64,000 nucleotides of DNA from Cristatella mucedo (GCA_009760855.2 WPIO01000002.1:15171001-15235000), one strand, 5' to 3'. Counted from the first letter of the stretch, positions 1 to 13,440 are shown. Numbers and translations are program-made. The notes: generated by a model not told the origin, from the sequence alone.

Positions 1-2157
1 TTAAAGGCATTAGTAAACGTATATTTCTGGATCTGCGCATCCAGATGAAAGCAAGCAGTATCTGGATTAGGCATATGCGATTGTCTTATCTCCACTATGG
101 AAAGGAGCCAGGTAGTTGCTGCGCAATGGGAGTTATTCTCCACACGCTTTTGTGATGATAGCAGTGATACATTAGAAATTGTCTTTAATACCCAGAACTT
201 GGCATATACAGGTATTGCCAAAAGTTTTGTGTCAAAAAACAATTCATCCTTTTTTATTAGATTTACTTCTAGTATGTAATCAAACTTAATCTGATTGTCA
301 TCAAAAAATAGAATAGTTTGGTATTTGATTGGTCTATCTCAAGTCTTTATCATTAGATGAAGTCTTTGAGGCGTTTTATTAATTATTTTTTCTACAAAAA
401 TATTATATGTCAAAATATACCTTCCTTATTGTTGCTGTCTAGTGCAATGAAATAGTCTTGTAAGTGTGGAAGCCTGAAACCCACTGATCATTCAAGCAAG
501 TGTTCTTTTGCATGGTATGGTGGTCCTTTCTGAGTTTTTGGCTGCAAAGAATGCACTTGCAGTATGCAGACCTCCCATGTATCTATTGCCCTGTGCCACA
601 CTGCCCTCAGGTTTCCATACCCACTCCGAAGAGGGACCAGCAGCATCGCCAGATGGGAGTAGCAAATCAGCGAGCAAGGGAGACGTGGTAGACCCAGAAG
701 GCAATTGCAGAGGTATAATCGAGGAGAGAAGCCCATACAAACAAGCAACCAAAACGAACTCAACGGTGTGACCAGAGATTCTGGTCTCACTCAGTCCAAT
801 GCCTAGCTTTCGACGTCTAGGCTCATGCATTGGACCTTGTTAAAAGAGTGTATGCTAGTCGCAGATCAGAAGAAGGTCACCCAGCTTTCTCCAGCTTTTT
901 CACACGTCAAGGTCTGTTCTGCTCCTGCTACAATGTCACCATATGTTAGAGGCACTAGCATGTAACAAGAATTAGTGACACTTCTTCACCGGCACCTCTT
1001 CACCGGCAGCCATCCAGGAGCCTTAAATCCGCACTGCTTCGTAACAGAAATAAAGTACCCCTCTCTTCCTCTTGTCTCACTCACTGCACTTCAGAGGGGA
1101 TTAAGAAAACATCAATACCTTCATGGCCGTGTTGATATAACGAGTTCGGCTGGAATGTCATTAGAGACTCAAAATGGTGGCATCCTAATGGGTCTTTAGT
1201 ACGGTTTCATCAAGTTTCCTTGCTATCTTTGCCTTCGAGACGTCAGCAAACACCACGGGTGAGACTGGCGATAGCTCTGTGTTAAGCAACAAGTGTGAAC
1301 AGCTGGTATGCTCTTGGAAGAAAGATGCTGATGCCGCCACTGCAGATCCAATTGGACCACATGAAGTAATCTGTCGAATTGTCACAACATTAAAACTGAA
1401 GTCAACAGCCTCCAAGTATCGACTGAACAAGCTTTCTGAGGCCAGGTTGAAAGCCGATGTCTTTGTGGAACCCCAAACAAAGATGCATGCAATGAATTTC
1501 TCAAGAAGCTCAGTCAGGAGAGTGGAGCTTGGAACAGCTTCTTTGGGGGTGGATCCGGGCTTCCTTGGCAGTGACAAGAAATATCATGTGTAGAGCTGGT
1601 TGAGACTACGGTAAAGAGCTACAGCACAATGAGCTGCCAAGAAGTCCTTTCTAGATGTTGATAAATTCAATGTACACTACTCGGGGAGGGAATTGATGCA
1701 AGCATTTCAACCAGGATTCACTGAACTTGGAATGCTGCAACAAAAGGCACCACAGCAAGTACATGATGGGACACTTTATTAGGGGGTTGATTCTTGAAAG
1801 TGATCTTCACCAATCGCATATAGATTGACACTAGAATTACGTGTAGATTTATACTAGAATCATACTGTAATTGCAAGTATAAATACGTCTTAATTTTGAT
1901 TATTTTTTGCCTTTTTAATTGAGAACAATGAGGAAATAATGCTTTCTGGTCAGGAAGAAGCATTGTGTAAAGTAGTGTAATTTGACTGCCCCATTCAGTA
2001 GCAACTGATCCTTTTTTCGGCAGCAAGGAATTTTCTCAGAGAAAGGTTGTAGTGTAAATTGGCTGGACAAAGTCATGAGTCAAGTCAGCCTACTTTAAAC
2101 TATGTAACATGGCAAAAACTCGGGCGTCTCTAGACAAAAATACCGCATCCATGCGGT
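1..2157. other. No recognisable gene
   Basis: I see no gene here that I can defend. Short open frames occur on both strands. The longest overlapping pair lies around 1185-1593, plus and minus, and neither shows a known motif or matching splice sites. The composition is mixed, with an AT-rich start. A host exon hidden at 1280-1480 on the plus strand cannot be excluded, because that stretch is polar and protein-like, but there is no support beyond openness. Confidence 0.5.
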
Positions 2158-2720
2158 TTGATGCATTCTTTACAGCCCACCTCATCTTCTGTAATACTAC
2201 TTGCTGGTCTACCAGTATTTGCAGTAAGATGCTTGCAGCTGGTGCAAAACTCTGCAGCTAGGCTTGTCTGTCGTGAATATTGTGATTGCCCCACACACTA
2301 CAGTGACTCCCATCAAGTGACTTATCGACTTTTTGAACGAACGTAAGTTTTGTCGCTCACGTATATATCTCCTCCATCCTCTTCCCAATCAAGCTAGGCA
2401 TTGTACCTCCTGCTCTTCTGACTCAAGTAATTTAGCTGTGCCTCTGACCAACCTCAAATGCTTTAGCGACCGTGCCTTTAGTTCATATGCTTCTAAAAGC
2501 TGGAGCTCCTGACTGACATCTCGTCATCCCCTAACTTAAAGTCATTCAAAAAGAAGTCAATAACTTATCTGCTCCTCAAGCATTTTATGTAAATTGCAAT
2601 TTTTATGCTTATGCTTGCTGGAACTGCGCATGTTATCACTAACCTATTGGTATGTTTTGTTTGCAGCATATGTCAAGTGCCAGCAAAGAGAGTTAGTTCT
2701 CGTATTGCCTAATGCGAATG
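2158..2720 (+). repeat. L2-like LINE, 3' fragment (family A)
   Basis: A decayed 3' fragment of the same LINE family found nearly complete at 19679-21335. It begins with the region encoding the C-terminal part of the reverse transcriptase ORF (a leucine-rich stretch followed by QLVQNSAARLVC). It continues through the 'L-P-P-S-LL--Q' type tail and ends near a degraded copy of the conserved 3' hairpin (cagcatatgtcaagtgcc...). Frames are broken throughout, so no protein is expected. Confidence 0.7.
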
Positions 2721-5164
2721 TGGCACTGTTGTTACTAGCTCACGCACCAACGCGACCCTACACCTCCAAGCAGATCAGAACTGTGGGCATCCGAAACCCT
2801 GTCGAGAAAAATACCACAGGAACATTAAGCTGGTGTGCTTTAAAAGAGCTTTTTCAAACCCAAGCATGCAGAATTAATGAAGACTTAACGTTGTAAACTG
2901 CTGGCTGTGACGATTAGACTAAACTAGCACGACACAGTGCATTAGGTTTCGTCTCATTCATATCACTTGATTCAGGTTTTCTTTTCACGGTACCATGAAA
3001 GGTGGAAATGTAATTGCTAAACTTGTAGTCCACTGAATATGTTCTTGGGCATCATGGTAGCTGAATCCTACTGGCCATCATTTTATGCTGAGCCGTTTTG
3101 TACCAAGTTTACATAATTGGGCCGATGCATTGAACCTGATCAGCCTTAGCATTTCTATTACTTGCCGTCGAGTGTGGAACCGTATCTCCCAATTTTTTAC
3201 ACAATCTTTCTGTGAAGACCTACCACCAACGGGTGGCGATTTCGCCCCCTTGTTTAAAACAACAGCAATCTTTATTTGAAGTTTGGCTTCTCACCAGGAC
3301 TCGGCTGGTATCTTCCTCTGTATTCTACCAAGATGCCAATAGGCAGCATAAATGTGTGTCGCCGCTCGGCAACGATGTGTCTCTCTCGTCTCTTGTAGGA
3401 CCGCGACTTGGAATGGGAGACCTGGGAGTAAGCCAGCATCTGCGACGCATTGCAGTTTACGGTAGTGGTGGCCAAAAGACACCGGTCTGCTTGAATGGCC
3501 ACCAAGCAAGTCAGGCCCTTACACCTATTTATTATGATATTAAAAGTATTCTGTGCCCGCCTACCTACCCAGATTGGGATAAGCATATGCACCCTTTGCT
3601 TGTGGCCTAATATAGTTGCTTCATGCGTTTGCACTAAACGTACATAACATGCCTCTAATAGCATTATTATATACACAAACATGTGCACATGCTTGTGCCG
3701 GTGTCCACACTCGCAAGACTGCTGACATGCATACACGTACATGCAAACATATTATTGGACTTTTCAGAATATGCACTCTGAAAATGCAGGCAAGAGCATA
3801 TTCTACAAGCATGTCCCAGCATGTCCCTTATTGCCTTATTCGAATCCATGCCTGCTAGTATATTTTTGTTTGAAATATGATAATACCGTGACTCTGGCTG
3901 AGGGTGTCTGGTATACTATCAACAGGTGCAACTCGGTTTTAGCCATGAGTTAATTGGTGCAGTGTTAAATAAATGGTATAAGTACTATTGGCTTGTCACT
4001 CCGTGTATGAGAATAGTGAGTATCTTATTTACCTGTGTGCAGGAATGATGGCTTGCCAGCTGAACATCGCGAGAGCAGGTATTTGTAGCAGAAAGTCATG
4101 ATCTCCTACGAATGAAAAACCTTACAATTTGAACGATAGTGCACAATTCGAAAGAGTTAATGGCCATCTTTCTCTTTGCAGTTTATAGGTCTTTTGGAAG
4201 TCAGCCGTGATTGATGGCATCAGACCTTTAGACTGCATAATAACTTTATTGGCATGACTGAGCTGCCGGTGGTCTCGGAGCCGCTCCGGTGGACCTGAGC
4301 CGGCAGCCACCTGCGGGTGTAACGATGCTTCGAGGATTTGCACGCAAACAGCAGTTTCCGGCTACATGTTGAAGTGCAGGCCGTAATATGCAACGCGAAG
4401 CTGTTCGTTTCTTTGAGGAACCTAACGAGTTTGAGCCATAGCTCATTGCCTTAGTTGCTCCTCGAGTCTGCTGCTGACTCCCTTGCTCTGTACGTGCTAC
4501 CGTGGCAAGCAGGCCACCGAACGATACAGCATCTTTAGCCACATCACCTTCCTGTGGCAATTCTTGGACGCAAAGGGTAGCCATGTGGGCAACCAGTATC
4601 ACCGGGCCGATTTTGGCTAGGGAAAGTTTGTTGTGCCCGATCTCCAGCCCGTGCTTCGGGGCCGGCCCGCCCTGGCCACCGCGATTGCTAGGTCAAGGCT
4701 GGACGACATGCCAGCCCTTGCCCTCACTTGCAGGAATGAATGGCTAGCGAATACCTACAACCGTACCTTCTAAGCAAAAGCTCGCTAATGTGTCTTGGTG
4801 AGCCTTTCTTCTCTGAAAATGGTAGGATTGGTTGATTTTATTTTTAAATTCCTTGACCCCTTGGATACTTTACTTACCCGAGGAGAGGCTGGTAACCTCT
4901 CCTTGCTTAGTGGAGAGATTCCAGCAAGGGCCCTGCCAGGCTTAAAGTTTTGAAAAAATTGTTAAATATAGCGCATTGCTCTAGGGTGGCGGCTCAAGGG
5001 TTGTCTGCCTCCCGTAATAGATGAAATCCTACAAAATAGACCGAGCCGCTTTTTTTTAAGACAGGAGTGAGAAAGACTGGCAAAACGGAGTGCCTTTGAC
5101 AGGCTAGTTGAATGGAGCTAAAGGCTTTCCACGATTGTTGGAATACCAATGAGTAGAATTAAAA
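2721..5164. other. No recognisable gene
   Basis: No gene found. The segment around 3272-3742 has overlapping open frames on both strands without motifs. A CA/CATG-rich simple stretch lies near 3660-3760. Around 4246-4602 a GC-richer patch is open on both strands but has no recognisable domain. Confidence 0.45.
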
Positions 5165-5640
5165 AGTTTCCCTTTGTCACTCACTTTTAGGTCCCTTCAT
5201 TTTTAGGCTCCAGCCTACCTATCAGATCTACTCTCCCACCAGGCTAAGCATAGTACGACCACCTTTTCGGAGTCTTAACTGTTTACCTACAAACCTCAAA
5301 TCCTTTGGAGACCGTGCTTTTAGCTCCTATGCTCCTAAAGCCTGGACTTACTATCCACTTGCGTCAGTACATCCCCTGACTTGACCACATTTAAAAAAAA
5401 ACTAAAAATAAATCTATTTATGACAGCATTTAGTGGGTCCCTGTGATTCGTCCTTTATGTGCTTATGCGTCGTGACACTGTGCATGCTGCCGATAACCAT
5501 GCTTGCATACTGACCCTGTACATGTCACCCCTAACCATGTTATTCGTGCAGCAAATGTAAAATGCCTAGAAAGATATTTTGAGTTCTCTGATGGTGCTTT
5601 ATCAAATGTTATTATTAGTATTATTATTAGTATCCATTGT
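5165..5640 (+). repeat. L2-like LINE, 3' fragment (family A)
   Basis: The sequence matches the family-A LINE at about 20840-21320 over the last part of its ORF, the short 3' untranslated region and the terminal stem (caaatgtaaaatgcctagaa...), and it ends in an ATT-rich tail. Frames are broken. This is a 5'-truncated insertion, the usual product of target-primed reverse transcription. Confidence 0.8.
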
Positions 5641-6559
5641 GACTAAAGAGCTTTTGTGTGCAGATTTGTGAGTAAATTACTTTAGCTTTCGACGAAGCTC
5701 GAGGTCGATGTTTAGCCATCGCATCGAAATCTTGGCTACGGCCTTGGCATTAAGACTGGCTTTATTTAAGATTTACCCGATTTCGAATCCGTGTTGCAGA
5801 AACCGTCCGTTTCTCATGCTAGGTAACTTTTTGAACATTTTATAACCTAACTGGCCGCAGTACGTGTTCCAGAAATCGTCCCATTCTCGTACTAGATGAT
5901 TTTGAACATTCATTTTAAAACCCAGCCGATTCTCAATTTTTGCCGAATTTAAAACATGCTGGCAAGGTCTAGCAACCGGTATAGCCATATCTTAAGGTTT
6001 TGTTAATACCTTGTGAGAAAAAGCTTGAATCCGTCCCCGAATGCACTTTTCCAACAGGCCTGTAGAGTCACCCTCTAAATCTGGTAGCCCTTTGCTGGCC
6101 TTTAGGGAGAAAAGCTCCATCGGTCTTCCTCACTTGCTACCCACGTGGTCTCGTGCTAAAGACGTGCAGGAACGACGTAGCTGAATAAGTGATATCCTCA
6201 GGCTGCTGGATGCGGTTGCTAACGCGATGCCTTCGCTGCTTAATCGCTATCAGAACCCTATTCATTCCGACAATGCCTTAAATGGAAGATTCTTGAATCA
6301 TTCAGCTATCGCGCCAAGACAATAACTCCGAGCTGGAGCACTGGTGGCTAGCCTAACGAACCGCCTTTACACTGCACCGTTGAAGGCCTGGTGGCACACA
6401 GATCGAGACACTGCACATCACGATGCTCGCCTCTTAGATCGCTCACTCTTTATAAGCTTACAACCTCATGGGGAGCGGGGGGGGGGGGGTTACCATGCTT
6501 CAACGAGGCAAATGAGGTTCTTGGTAAAATAGAGGTTGAATCGCCGAAGCAGCCTGTAC
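5641..6559. other. No recognisable gene
   Basis: Unique-looking sequence with no motif-bearing ORF. A run of ten G residues lies near 6479-6488. Confidence 0.45.
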
Positions 6560-6660
6560 GGCCATCCCTTTGCAGCAGATGTAAAGCGCCTAGAAAGAGA
6601 TTGGGTTCTCTGGGGTCGCTTTATCAAGTGCATTATTATTATTGTTATTATTACTTTACC
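6560..6660 (+). repeat. LINE/SINE 3' tail (family A) with ATT tail
   Basis: An isolated copy of the conserved tail module: gcagatgtaaagcgcctaga, then a short stem-loop and gctttatcaag, followed by an ATT-type microsatellite. The same module ends the family-A LINE at 21250-21330 and the SINE at 62290-62437. This copy may derive from either. Confidence 0.75.
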
Positions 6661-8767
6661 GTATATGGGCAGCTGTTGCCACTTCAGGGGCGGTGACCGT
6701 GGAGCCCAAACTGTTGCATGGATTAGAAACTTTAGATGAACCCTTGTTAGGTAGGCAGGTTTCCCTCGTGACGGTAAATAACCTTAATACGCATCAGGGA
6801 GATATAAGATCACGTGATTTAGGCATCTTCTTTACGGCCCAATCAGAGTCGAATGACCTCACGCTTACTTCCAGTAGCACGAGAAGTTTGTACAGCTTAT
6901 CATCTGGGAATAGTTGTGCATAACAGCACCAGATGACTTTCATCTTTGGTGAAATAGGGATAATGCTACGTGTTTTGAGCTAATACGTCAAGTGCCGACT
7001 CTTACATCGAGTCGCTAAACTTTGACCCTTAGGGTGCCAGGGAGTAGCCCCTCTTCCTACGTCTTTTTGACCGAAATTCCGGTGAGCACGTAGCTCACCA
7101 AAACTGACTTGACAAAGACTGCTCACATTGCATGTCAACGATCTATTACAGGCCTTACTCAGTAAGTGCAAATTTGATGCACACAAATCAGCACGAGGGC
7201 TTGTCTATACGGCGTCGAAACTCAATATAGAGCTATAACAACAAACCGAAGGTAAAGCGGGTTAAATTTCGTATGTCTTTGACCTAGAGCAAAATGCGGT
7301 ATACTTCCACTGTGCAACCATTTCGCAGGAGAGTCTAGAGAAACAGACGGCTTGCAGGAAGTACAGCCTATCGGCAAAAAGATAAATCGTGTGAACCAAC
7401 ATAACTCCCGATAAAATCCCAAGCCTTATCAACAGCTAGATAAAATTAGTTTCGGGAGCAGTAATTTTCATCGAAACTCAGCCCAGCAGACTCCCTAGGG
7501 GGAGTCAAAAGCGGCAAGAGCCGCTCAACCGTGACCTTACGCTGCTGTTATACTGGTATAGCCCATACATTTGACTTGCAATCGCTGGCTTGTTGAGCCG
7601 TGCCCTCAATCGTTCAAAGACTTTAGTAGTACTTAGGTGCTAGAAATACAGCAAATATTTCCGTCCCTTTATTGACTATTGCTCTACCTTTTCAAACTGC
7701 CGAGATTATCCCGTCAACAGTACAGCATGACCACAGCACAGTGCTAGCTCACATTTTAGTCTAATGCGACGAACACATCCAATCGAGTAGCCGTCTTCCA
7801 TGTTCATTTATCAAACTCTGATGCACCATTAAATAGACTCAGTTTCGTTTCTCAAGACTTCCCACGGCACTTATTTAGTTAATAAAATAAAATAAGCAAC
7901 TTTCCAAGTTGCTTAGAACGTAGTGCACGAGTACCGCGGCATTCCTTCATCCAACGAAAGTCAACTGGGCTTGCTAATTGGCGTTCCGCAGAAATGTTTC
8001 CTCCAGTGGTCGACGTCGGTGCAACTGCCTAACAACTGAGTTCTATTCATGACTACATACTTATATCAGTGTCACTTATATGGAGGATATGCAGCGTTTA
8101 TACAGACTATGTTAACATCTGAGGATAGGCAAAATGCTGCTTAGAATTGGGTTTAATGAATGGCATATCAATTGGTTAATCATATCGTGCAGTGTCAGCT
8201 GGCATACGCACACAAAGGTCATTCTATTCAAACGGACAGCAAATCTTGTGAGGAAACGGCTGGTTCCTAATTTGCTTTTAAATGACGTCAATTCAGGGGC
8301 TGTGGTTCAAGCCGGCGTGAGTTCCACGCTTTGGAAGAAGACAAACTGAAGGCACAGTCTCAAAAGCATTTGCTTTGCATTTGTTAGAGGCACAGCAATG
8401 CAAGAGCATTTGCTACAGGCACAATCAAGCGACATGAGTGTCAAGAGCCAAACAGCTCGACCTCCCTAATCTTAGCCAGCGCGAAGATATCAAATACTAG
8501 CTACTCTGGCTATAGGACTCCTCTCGAGTACATACTCCCTCATAGTACGTGAAACTATGAAGTAGGATTTTTCACAACGGATCTTTTATTGCTTACTGCA
8601 TTGGATTCCACAAATCTTTAGGTAGTAAAGGAAGGGCATGCCATACTGTCGATTCCGAAGCTCTGCAGTGGAACACGTGAAAACCACCGGTCTAATCAAT
8701 TCGCTACTGCCAGAGCTTACAAGAACGCTGGTGCTGAGTATTCATTCAAAGTCTTAATTTTCGGGAA
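6661..8767. other. No recognisable gene
   Basis: No gene, repeat family or structured element recognised. Several open frames of 60-90 codons occur, as expected by chance. Confidence 0.45.
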
Positions 8768-8946
8768 CCACATACAATGTGAACTGATTTAACAGCCTCA
8801 TTCCTTTTAGCGGCAGACGAACCTTATCAGCTATCACCACCGCTTGCAGCTGGCAATACAGGATCGCCCAACTGCAGGATTCGAACACACGACCTCGGTC
8901 GAGAAGAGCAAGAACCTTACCTCCTAGGCTATCACGGCCCTGCACT
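8768..8946 (-). repeat. tRNA-derived SINE, family B
   Basis: A minus-strand copy of a SINE present about ten times in the window. It carries the RNA polymerase III B-box-like ggattcgaac (read here on the plus strand, which is the complement of the element), then the shared body and the end motif that reads gctgttaaatcagct on the element strand. Divergence is visible compared with the copies at 35171 and 51697. Confidence 0.75.
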
Positions 8947-9134
8947 TGCTAGGACAGATACCCAGCGACAAGCCGGCGCTACTGAGCACACAACGATGCT
9001 GCAAGCACAAACCTGAATTATGCAGCACGCTGAAATATGCCTCTACCACCCGATACAGCTGCGATGGCCCGTGAAAACTCAAGATCAAAACGAACTCATG
9101 GAAAGTTTAGCAAAATAAAAACGAGCCAACCTGA

Positions 9135-9650
9135 CTAAAATTTGTAGACACGGGGTACAGCTAGCATTGAAGCCGCAAAATCTTCGTGCACGAGATTAGC
9201 CATGACAAGACCAACGAAGGTATCTCCGTGAGTAGAAGACCTGCCAGCTTTAGCCACGTAACGCCACCCGACGTGATGTCTGCACTTGCTGCAGACGCTG
9301 ATCTTCCACGAGTAGCCCGGAAACCATGTATCTGAATCGTATGAGTCCTCCAAGTCACTAATGTCAGCGTCCAAGCATGTCAAAACGTCGAAGTGCATGC
9401 CCGCATTATTGCGGAAATGCTGGATCAGTATCGGTGTCACACCGAGGATCGTATCATTCCACGATGACACAGCAGTTGGGCTAGGCACACTTATTAGTTG
9501 CCTCGCATTGCTGATCGCGTGCCCACAGTGACGGCAAAGTAGATTCTCGGCAGGGCTAGCATACTCTGAGTGGCTCTGGTCACTGACGGCATTATCCACT
9601 AACGGAAGCACGGCCAGCGCAGAGAATAGCACCATGCACCGCCACACCAT
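9135..9650 (-). CDS. Secreted CULT-domain protein (cereblon-like ligand-binding fold)
   Basis: A 171-residue protein. I chose the ATG at 9650 because it begins a typical signal peptide (MVWRCMVLFSALAVLPLV), although the frame stays open up to 9884 and a 249-residue form is possible. After the signal peptide comes the CULT fold: a first zinc pair C-x2-C in LCRHCGHAIS, and a second C-x2-C in SVCSKCRHHVGW. The three tryptophans that form the ligand cage in cereblon are all present, in TWFPGYSW and HVGW. CULT domains bind uridine-like and thalidomide-type ligands in cereblon; small secreted CULT proteins are known in animals and their role is unclear. It appears complete within one exon, since no splice site is needed to assemble the domain. 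No poly(A) signal is obvious. The domain call is firm; the biological function is unknown. Confidence 0.88.
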   Translation of the reverse strand: MVWRCMVLFSALAVLPLVDNAVSDQSHSEYASPAENLLCRHCGHAISNARQLISVPSPTAVSSWNDTILGVTPILIQHFRNNAGMHFDVLTCLDADISDLEDSYDSDTWFPGYSWKISVCSKCRHHVGWRYVAKAGRSSTHGDTFVGLVMANLVHEDFAASMLAVPRVYKF

Positions 9651-10839
9651 GGCAGGTTTAGCCGGAGGCGAGCAGGAACCAGTTCGGAGACCTGCAATTG
9701 GGCGTGCGGCAATCCGAAAGTCATCCAGAGCTCCAGACGACAGAAGTGTTTCAGCTTGCACGATAGGTGACCTAGGGCGAAAAACGCCAGCACAGCACTG
9801 ATACAGCGAATGGGTTTTTGACGAAGCAGCGGAAGTACTTTCTTGGCCCATAGACATCAGCTCTGATAACTGCATCCGCTCCATGTGGTCCGCCTCCTAC
9901 ATTATCGACTTTCCTGCTATAAGGTTGGATTTCGAGCAAAATGGTCAACAGTTTTCAGTTTTTAAAATCTTTCAGTATCGACTTTCGTCCTCACTGACGC
10001 CGATTTTTCTCTAACGTGAACCACGTGAGATTTTTTACACGTAGGCTTCAAAAACGTAGTTTCTGGACTAATAAAAATGCGATGGGCATTAAGTAATTAA
10101 TAACCCTGTTATACCGGACTTCTTAGTATAGGTACTCAAATTTCGATTCCTGCCGAAATCTTACATCCATCAACAGAATTTACTCCGCTTATTATGAACC
10201 TGGTTGCACCTCCATATTAAGAAATAGTTATGTAGTTCGTGATTTGGATGCCAGCCAACGCCGTACGGAGGCGCGATTGGTAATCGGACCTTCGGTTCAT
10301 ATGCACAGAAAGTCAAATTACGGTTCCGGGTTCTGTCATTACCTGCATTTATTGGATACCTTTAAATCTTAGCTTACGGCAAATCTTTACGCAGCAGCTT
10401 CCCCTACGCCACACCGAACGCAAGTCTTCGGTGTTTTTCACTGTGCTTTCCGTGCTACCCTTTGCATGATTCAGCGTATTTCACTAACCTTAGGTCAGAC
10501 GAGCCAGTGACGCCGAGTGTCTTCGTGTGCTTTTACATGGTAAAAATGACATCGTATGTGTCGCTGACTCTTGGCTACTGCTCCTCTTCCAGAGAGTTCC
10601 AAGCGCCTAAATACAGATCTAGTTTTTGATTAAGTTGCGGTTCAATTAGGAGCACAGGCCGGGAGGTCTGCATAAGAAAAAATGCAGTAATCTAAACGCT
10701 TACCATTCATGGGGCCCGGAGAGCCTGCTATAAAATGTTCTTTCATTAGCTCCATTGTCAAATCTGCCAACGTTTAGCTAAGCAATACCAAAAATATCCG
10801 GCCGTGTTCAGATTAATCTACCACGGCCAAACTATTCAA
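9651..10839. other. No recognisable gene; upstream of the CULT gene
   Basis: This stretch should contain the promoter and any 5' untranslated exon of the minus-strand CULT gene, but I can point to no TATA box or splice site with confidence. No ORF with a motif was found. Confidence 0.4.
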
Positions 10840-11080
10840 AGCATTTGCAACATCCCGTCTGGACTTCTATAGCTCTGCTTTTGCAGGGGCTACTGTCAGT
10901 GCAACAGGACACTTGCACAAGGCTCGAGTCTCTGAAGCTAGACTCGTCTTTCATTACCTTCGTAACTGTCATGCTACGTCGCTACTTTTCCAACTTGCAC
11001 AGGCTCGTCGTGCAACTGCTCACCGATTGAAAGGCCCAGTCACTCGCATTCAGGTTCTTTGTTTTCTTGCAACCTTTGGG
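10840..11080 (+). repeat. Diverged L2-like LINE fragment (family A)
   Basis: Similar to 20630-20860 of the better copy: the segment starting gcatttgcaacatcccgtct corresponds to the RT C-terminal region. It is heavily diverged and out of frame, so it is an old insertion. Confidence 0.55.
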
Positions 11081-13440
11081 TTGAGTATGCTAAACCGTGA
11101 CAGCACATTAATCACTCCGGTGGAAAGCGCTGAAGGAAAAAAGGGGAGCCAATAGAAGACTGCCTGCCAAGGAGGGCGATCGTCGCGGCCATTAGCTCTA
11201 GCGTGGCTTCCTGCGATTTTTAATACACTGCCTACTGTGTTTTTGATTCGATAATTATATGGATGACTGCTCACACAAACACACATACTTAAAAATGCAA
11301 AACTGAATGGGATTCGCAAACGCGTTGCGTGGAATGAGGCAGGATCTGGTACTAGAACTACGCCAGCGTCTAGGGAGCTGACATACCAAGACTACGTTGA
11401 AATTGTTGAAAGGATTTGCCAGGAGAAAAATATTTCAGAGTCCCGAAGAAATGTCATGCTCATAAGCAGTCTTCTGGGTAAGCGGTATTTCATTCTTAAA
11501 ATGGAGGTAGCTCCGCAAAAAACCCGCAGAACTCCCGCTTTGTGACACATTGTTGCACCTGCAAGGTAAATTTTTCCTACTTCCACTGCCCCAGCATCGG
11601 ATTTTTGCTACATGTGCGGTGGGGGTTCTTTCTCAGGCCGCATTTGTACGGGCTTCGGTGCTGCAACTAGCAGTGAGACGAATTCTTTGCTTTCAGACGT
11701 GTCTGGGCGGCAAAGGCCATGACCATGACGTTGCGGTGCCAAAGCGGCAATTTGTGGCGGCATGCGAGGTAGCGGCCCCAAGGCGGCTGTTTTCGAGGAG
11801 GCAGAGCAAGTGGTCTGCGAGGCGGCGCACGTCGTCGGCGAGGCGGCGCACGAGAAAACGCTGGTCCGCTGAACGTCTGACCGCCAGACGACGACGGAGG
11901 TCCACGAGGAGGCAGTAGAGGTGATGGTCGCCGAGACAGCGCCGGTGACGGTCAGCGAGACTACTGCGACGACGGCAAGCGCTGCGACGGTTGGTCAACG
12001 CTACGCCTCCGGTTGGCGCGGCGATGCTAGTCAGCGCTGCGAAGCTAAATTGCATTAAAATTGTGTGAAGATAGTTAAATCGGTACAAAGTATTATTTAG
12101 CCACCCTATTTAGGCCCAGGGAATAAGGTAATGGCTTTTAATGACCTTGGACCTAGGTTAATTCATTTTGTAGTTTGACATTCTCTAAGCGGCACGCGAT
12201 ACCACACAGAACACCGAAGCGGGCTCAAAGATGTTCATTCACACAGACGCCGCAGCGGGCCAGTACGTGACTGCCGCCCGGCGTCCTCGACCTGACTCTG
12301 AGGGCCTTTGCTGCCCGTTACTCATATACCGTTGCCATAAATCGCAACAGCCCATAATCCAACGACAGTGTCATAGTCTCAAAATAGCCACACATTTGAT
12401 GACAGGCTGTGGGCTCGAGCTCAGCGGCATATGTGCAGGACCGAGATAGAGATCAAGTTTTCTTTGGGCGCTGCAAAAATGAAAATTATATTTTTGCAAT
12501 CGCTGGGCAATGCAATGGCCGCGAATGTTTGGCCGCTGTGTAGCTCCAATGTTTGCTGATCCTATAACTGCACCATACTTGTACAGACTGAGTAATGGTT
12601 TGGCCAAACAGTCTTCTAGCTTTTCTGGGCTAGTGGCGCTGCGCCTACGCTAAGTTTAGGGTGGCTATCCATGCAGCAGCTCCACTTGACACCGGTGCCT
12701 ACTTAGTCATCGCCCCGCCAGTCGACGCTGCCTGATCGCATGCACTAGTGCCTACGGGCAGTCGCCACCATTTGAGGGGGGTTACATCAAGGGTATACAA
12801 AGGGGGCTAAAGGGCTTAAGCTGCCTAGAAAGTCCAGCTGGCAGGTTGAGCCTGGGCTGGCCCAACCAAAATCACAAAATTTCGAGCCTCTTTTTGGTAC
12901 GAATACCCCCAATCTTCTGGACCCCCTTTGCCTAAGGCTGCTAGCGGTAGATTCTTTCACTGTATGACCCAGGTCCAGGGTCCGAGTCGTGCAGCAAGCA
13001 ATCCGCCTATGCCCGCTTGGAGCGGGGAGGTTATCACTAAAGCTCTTACATAAGCTAGATACATACGTAAATAGACAGATACGTAAGGTTGAGCCTACCG
13101 ACCTTTAACTTTGAACCCATACCTGGCAGCCATCTCGAGGTGGCCATCCTTGCCTTCGGGGAGAGGTGTTTGCATAGGATGGTCAGGGATCGAACTTGTT
13201 CGCAAATATTCAATACCGCCAGGGAATCTGCAAGGTGTTCTTGGATGGGGTCAACAGATGCTAGGCCCCGTTCGCACTTGACAGTTCATGTCGATTTCTG
13301 TAGGTATTGTCATAGTGTCTTAAGGAAAATCATGTGTACAAACTTGCTGATGAGGTCATTCTTCTCGAGGCGAGCCTTCTGCGTGTAGCTTGTGCCTCTT
13401 CCATAATAACGATTTGAAGTACAATTTTTTGCTAGAGCTC
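11081..13440. other. No recognisable gene; GC-rich degenerate repeat at about 11690-12010
   Basis: Mostly featureless. Between about 11760 and 12010 a GC-rich stretch repeats short modules such as gaggcggcgcacg. It is open on both strands, giving arginine-rich or alanine/valine-rich products, which is typical of low-complexity sequence and not a reliable gene. No domain is seen in the rest. Confidence 0.4.

Noticed and set aside
488-830. Overlapping ORFs of about 100 codons on both strands
   Set aside because: No motif, no splice context, and all frames are similarly open, so chance.
3272-3742. 156-codon minus-strand ORF
   Set aside because: Composition (His, Tyr, Val mix) and lack of any motif suggest chance; the opposite strand is also open.
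11550-12088. Arg-rich plus ORF and Leu/Arg-rich minus ORF
   Set aside because: Both arise from GC-rich degenerate repeats. No domain, and both strands are equally open.
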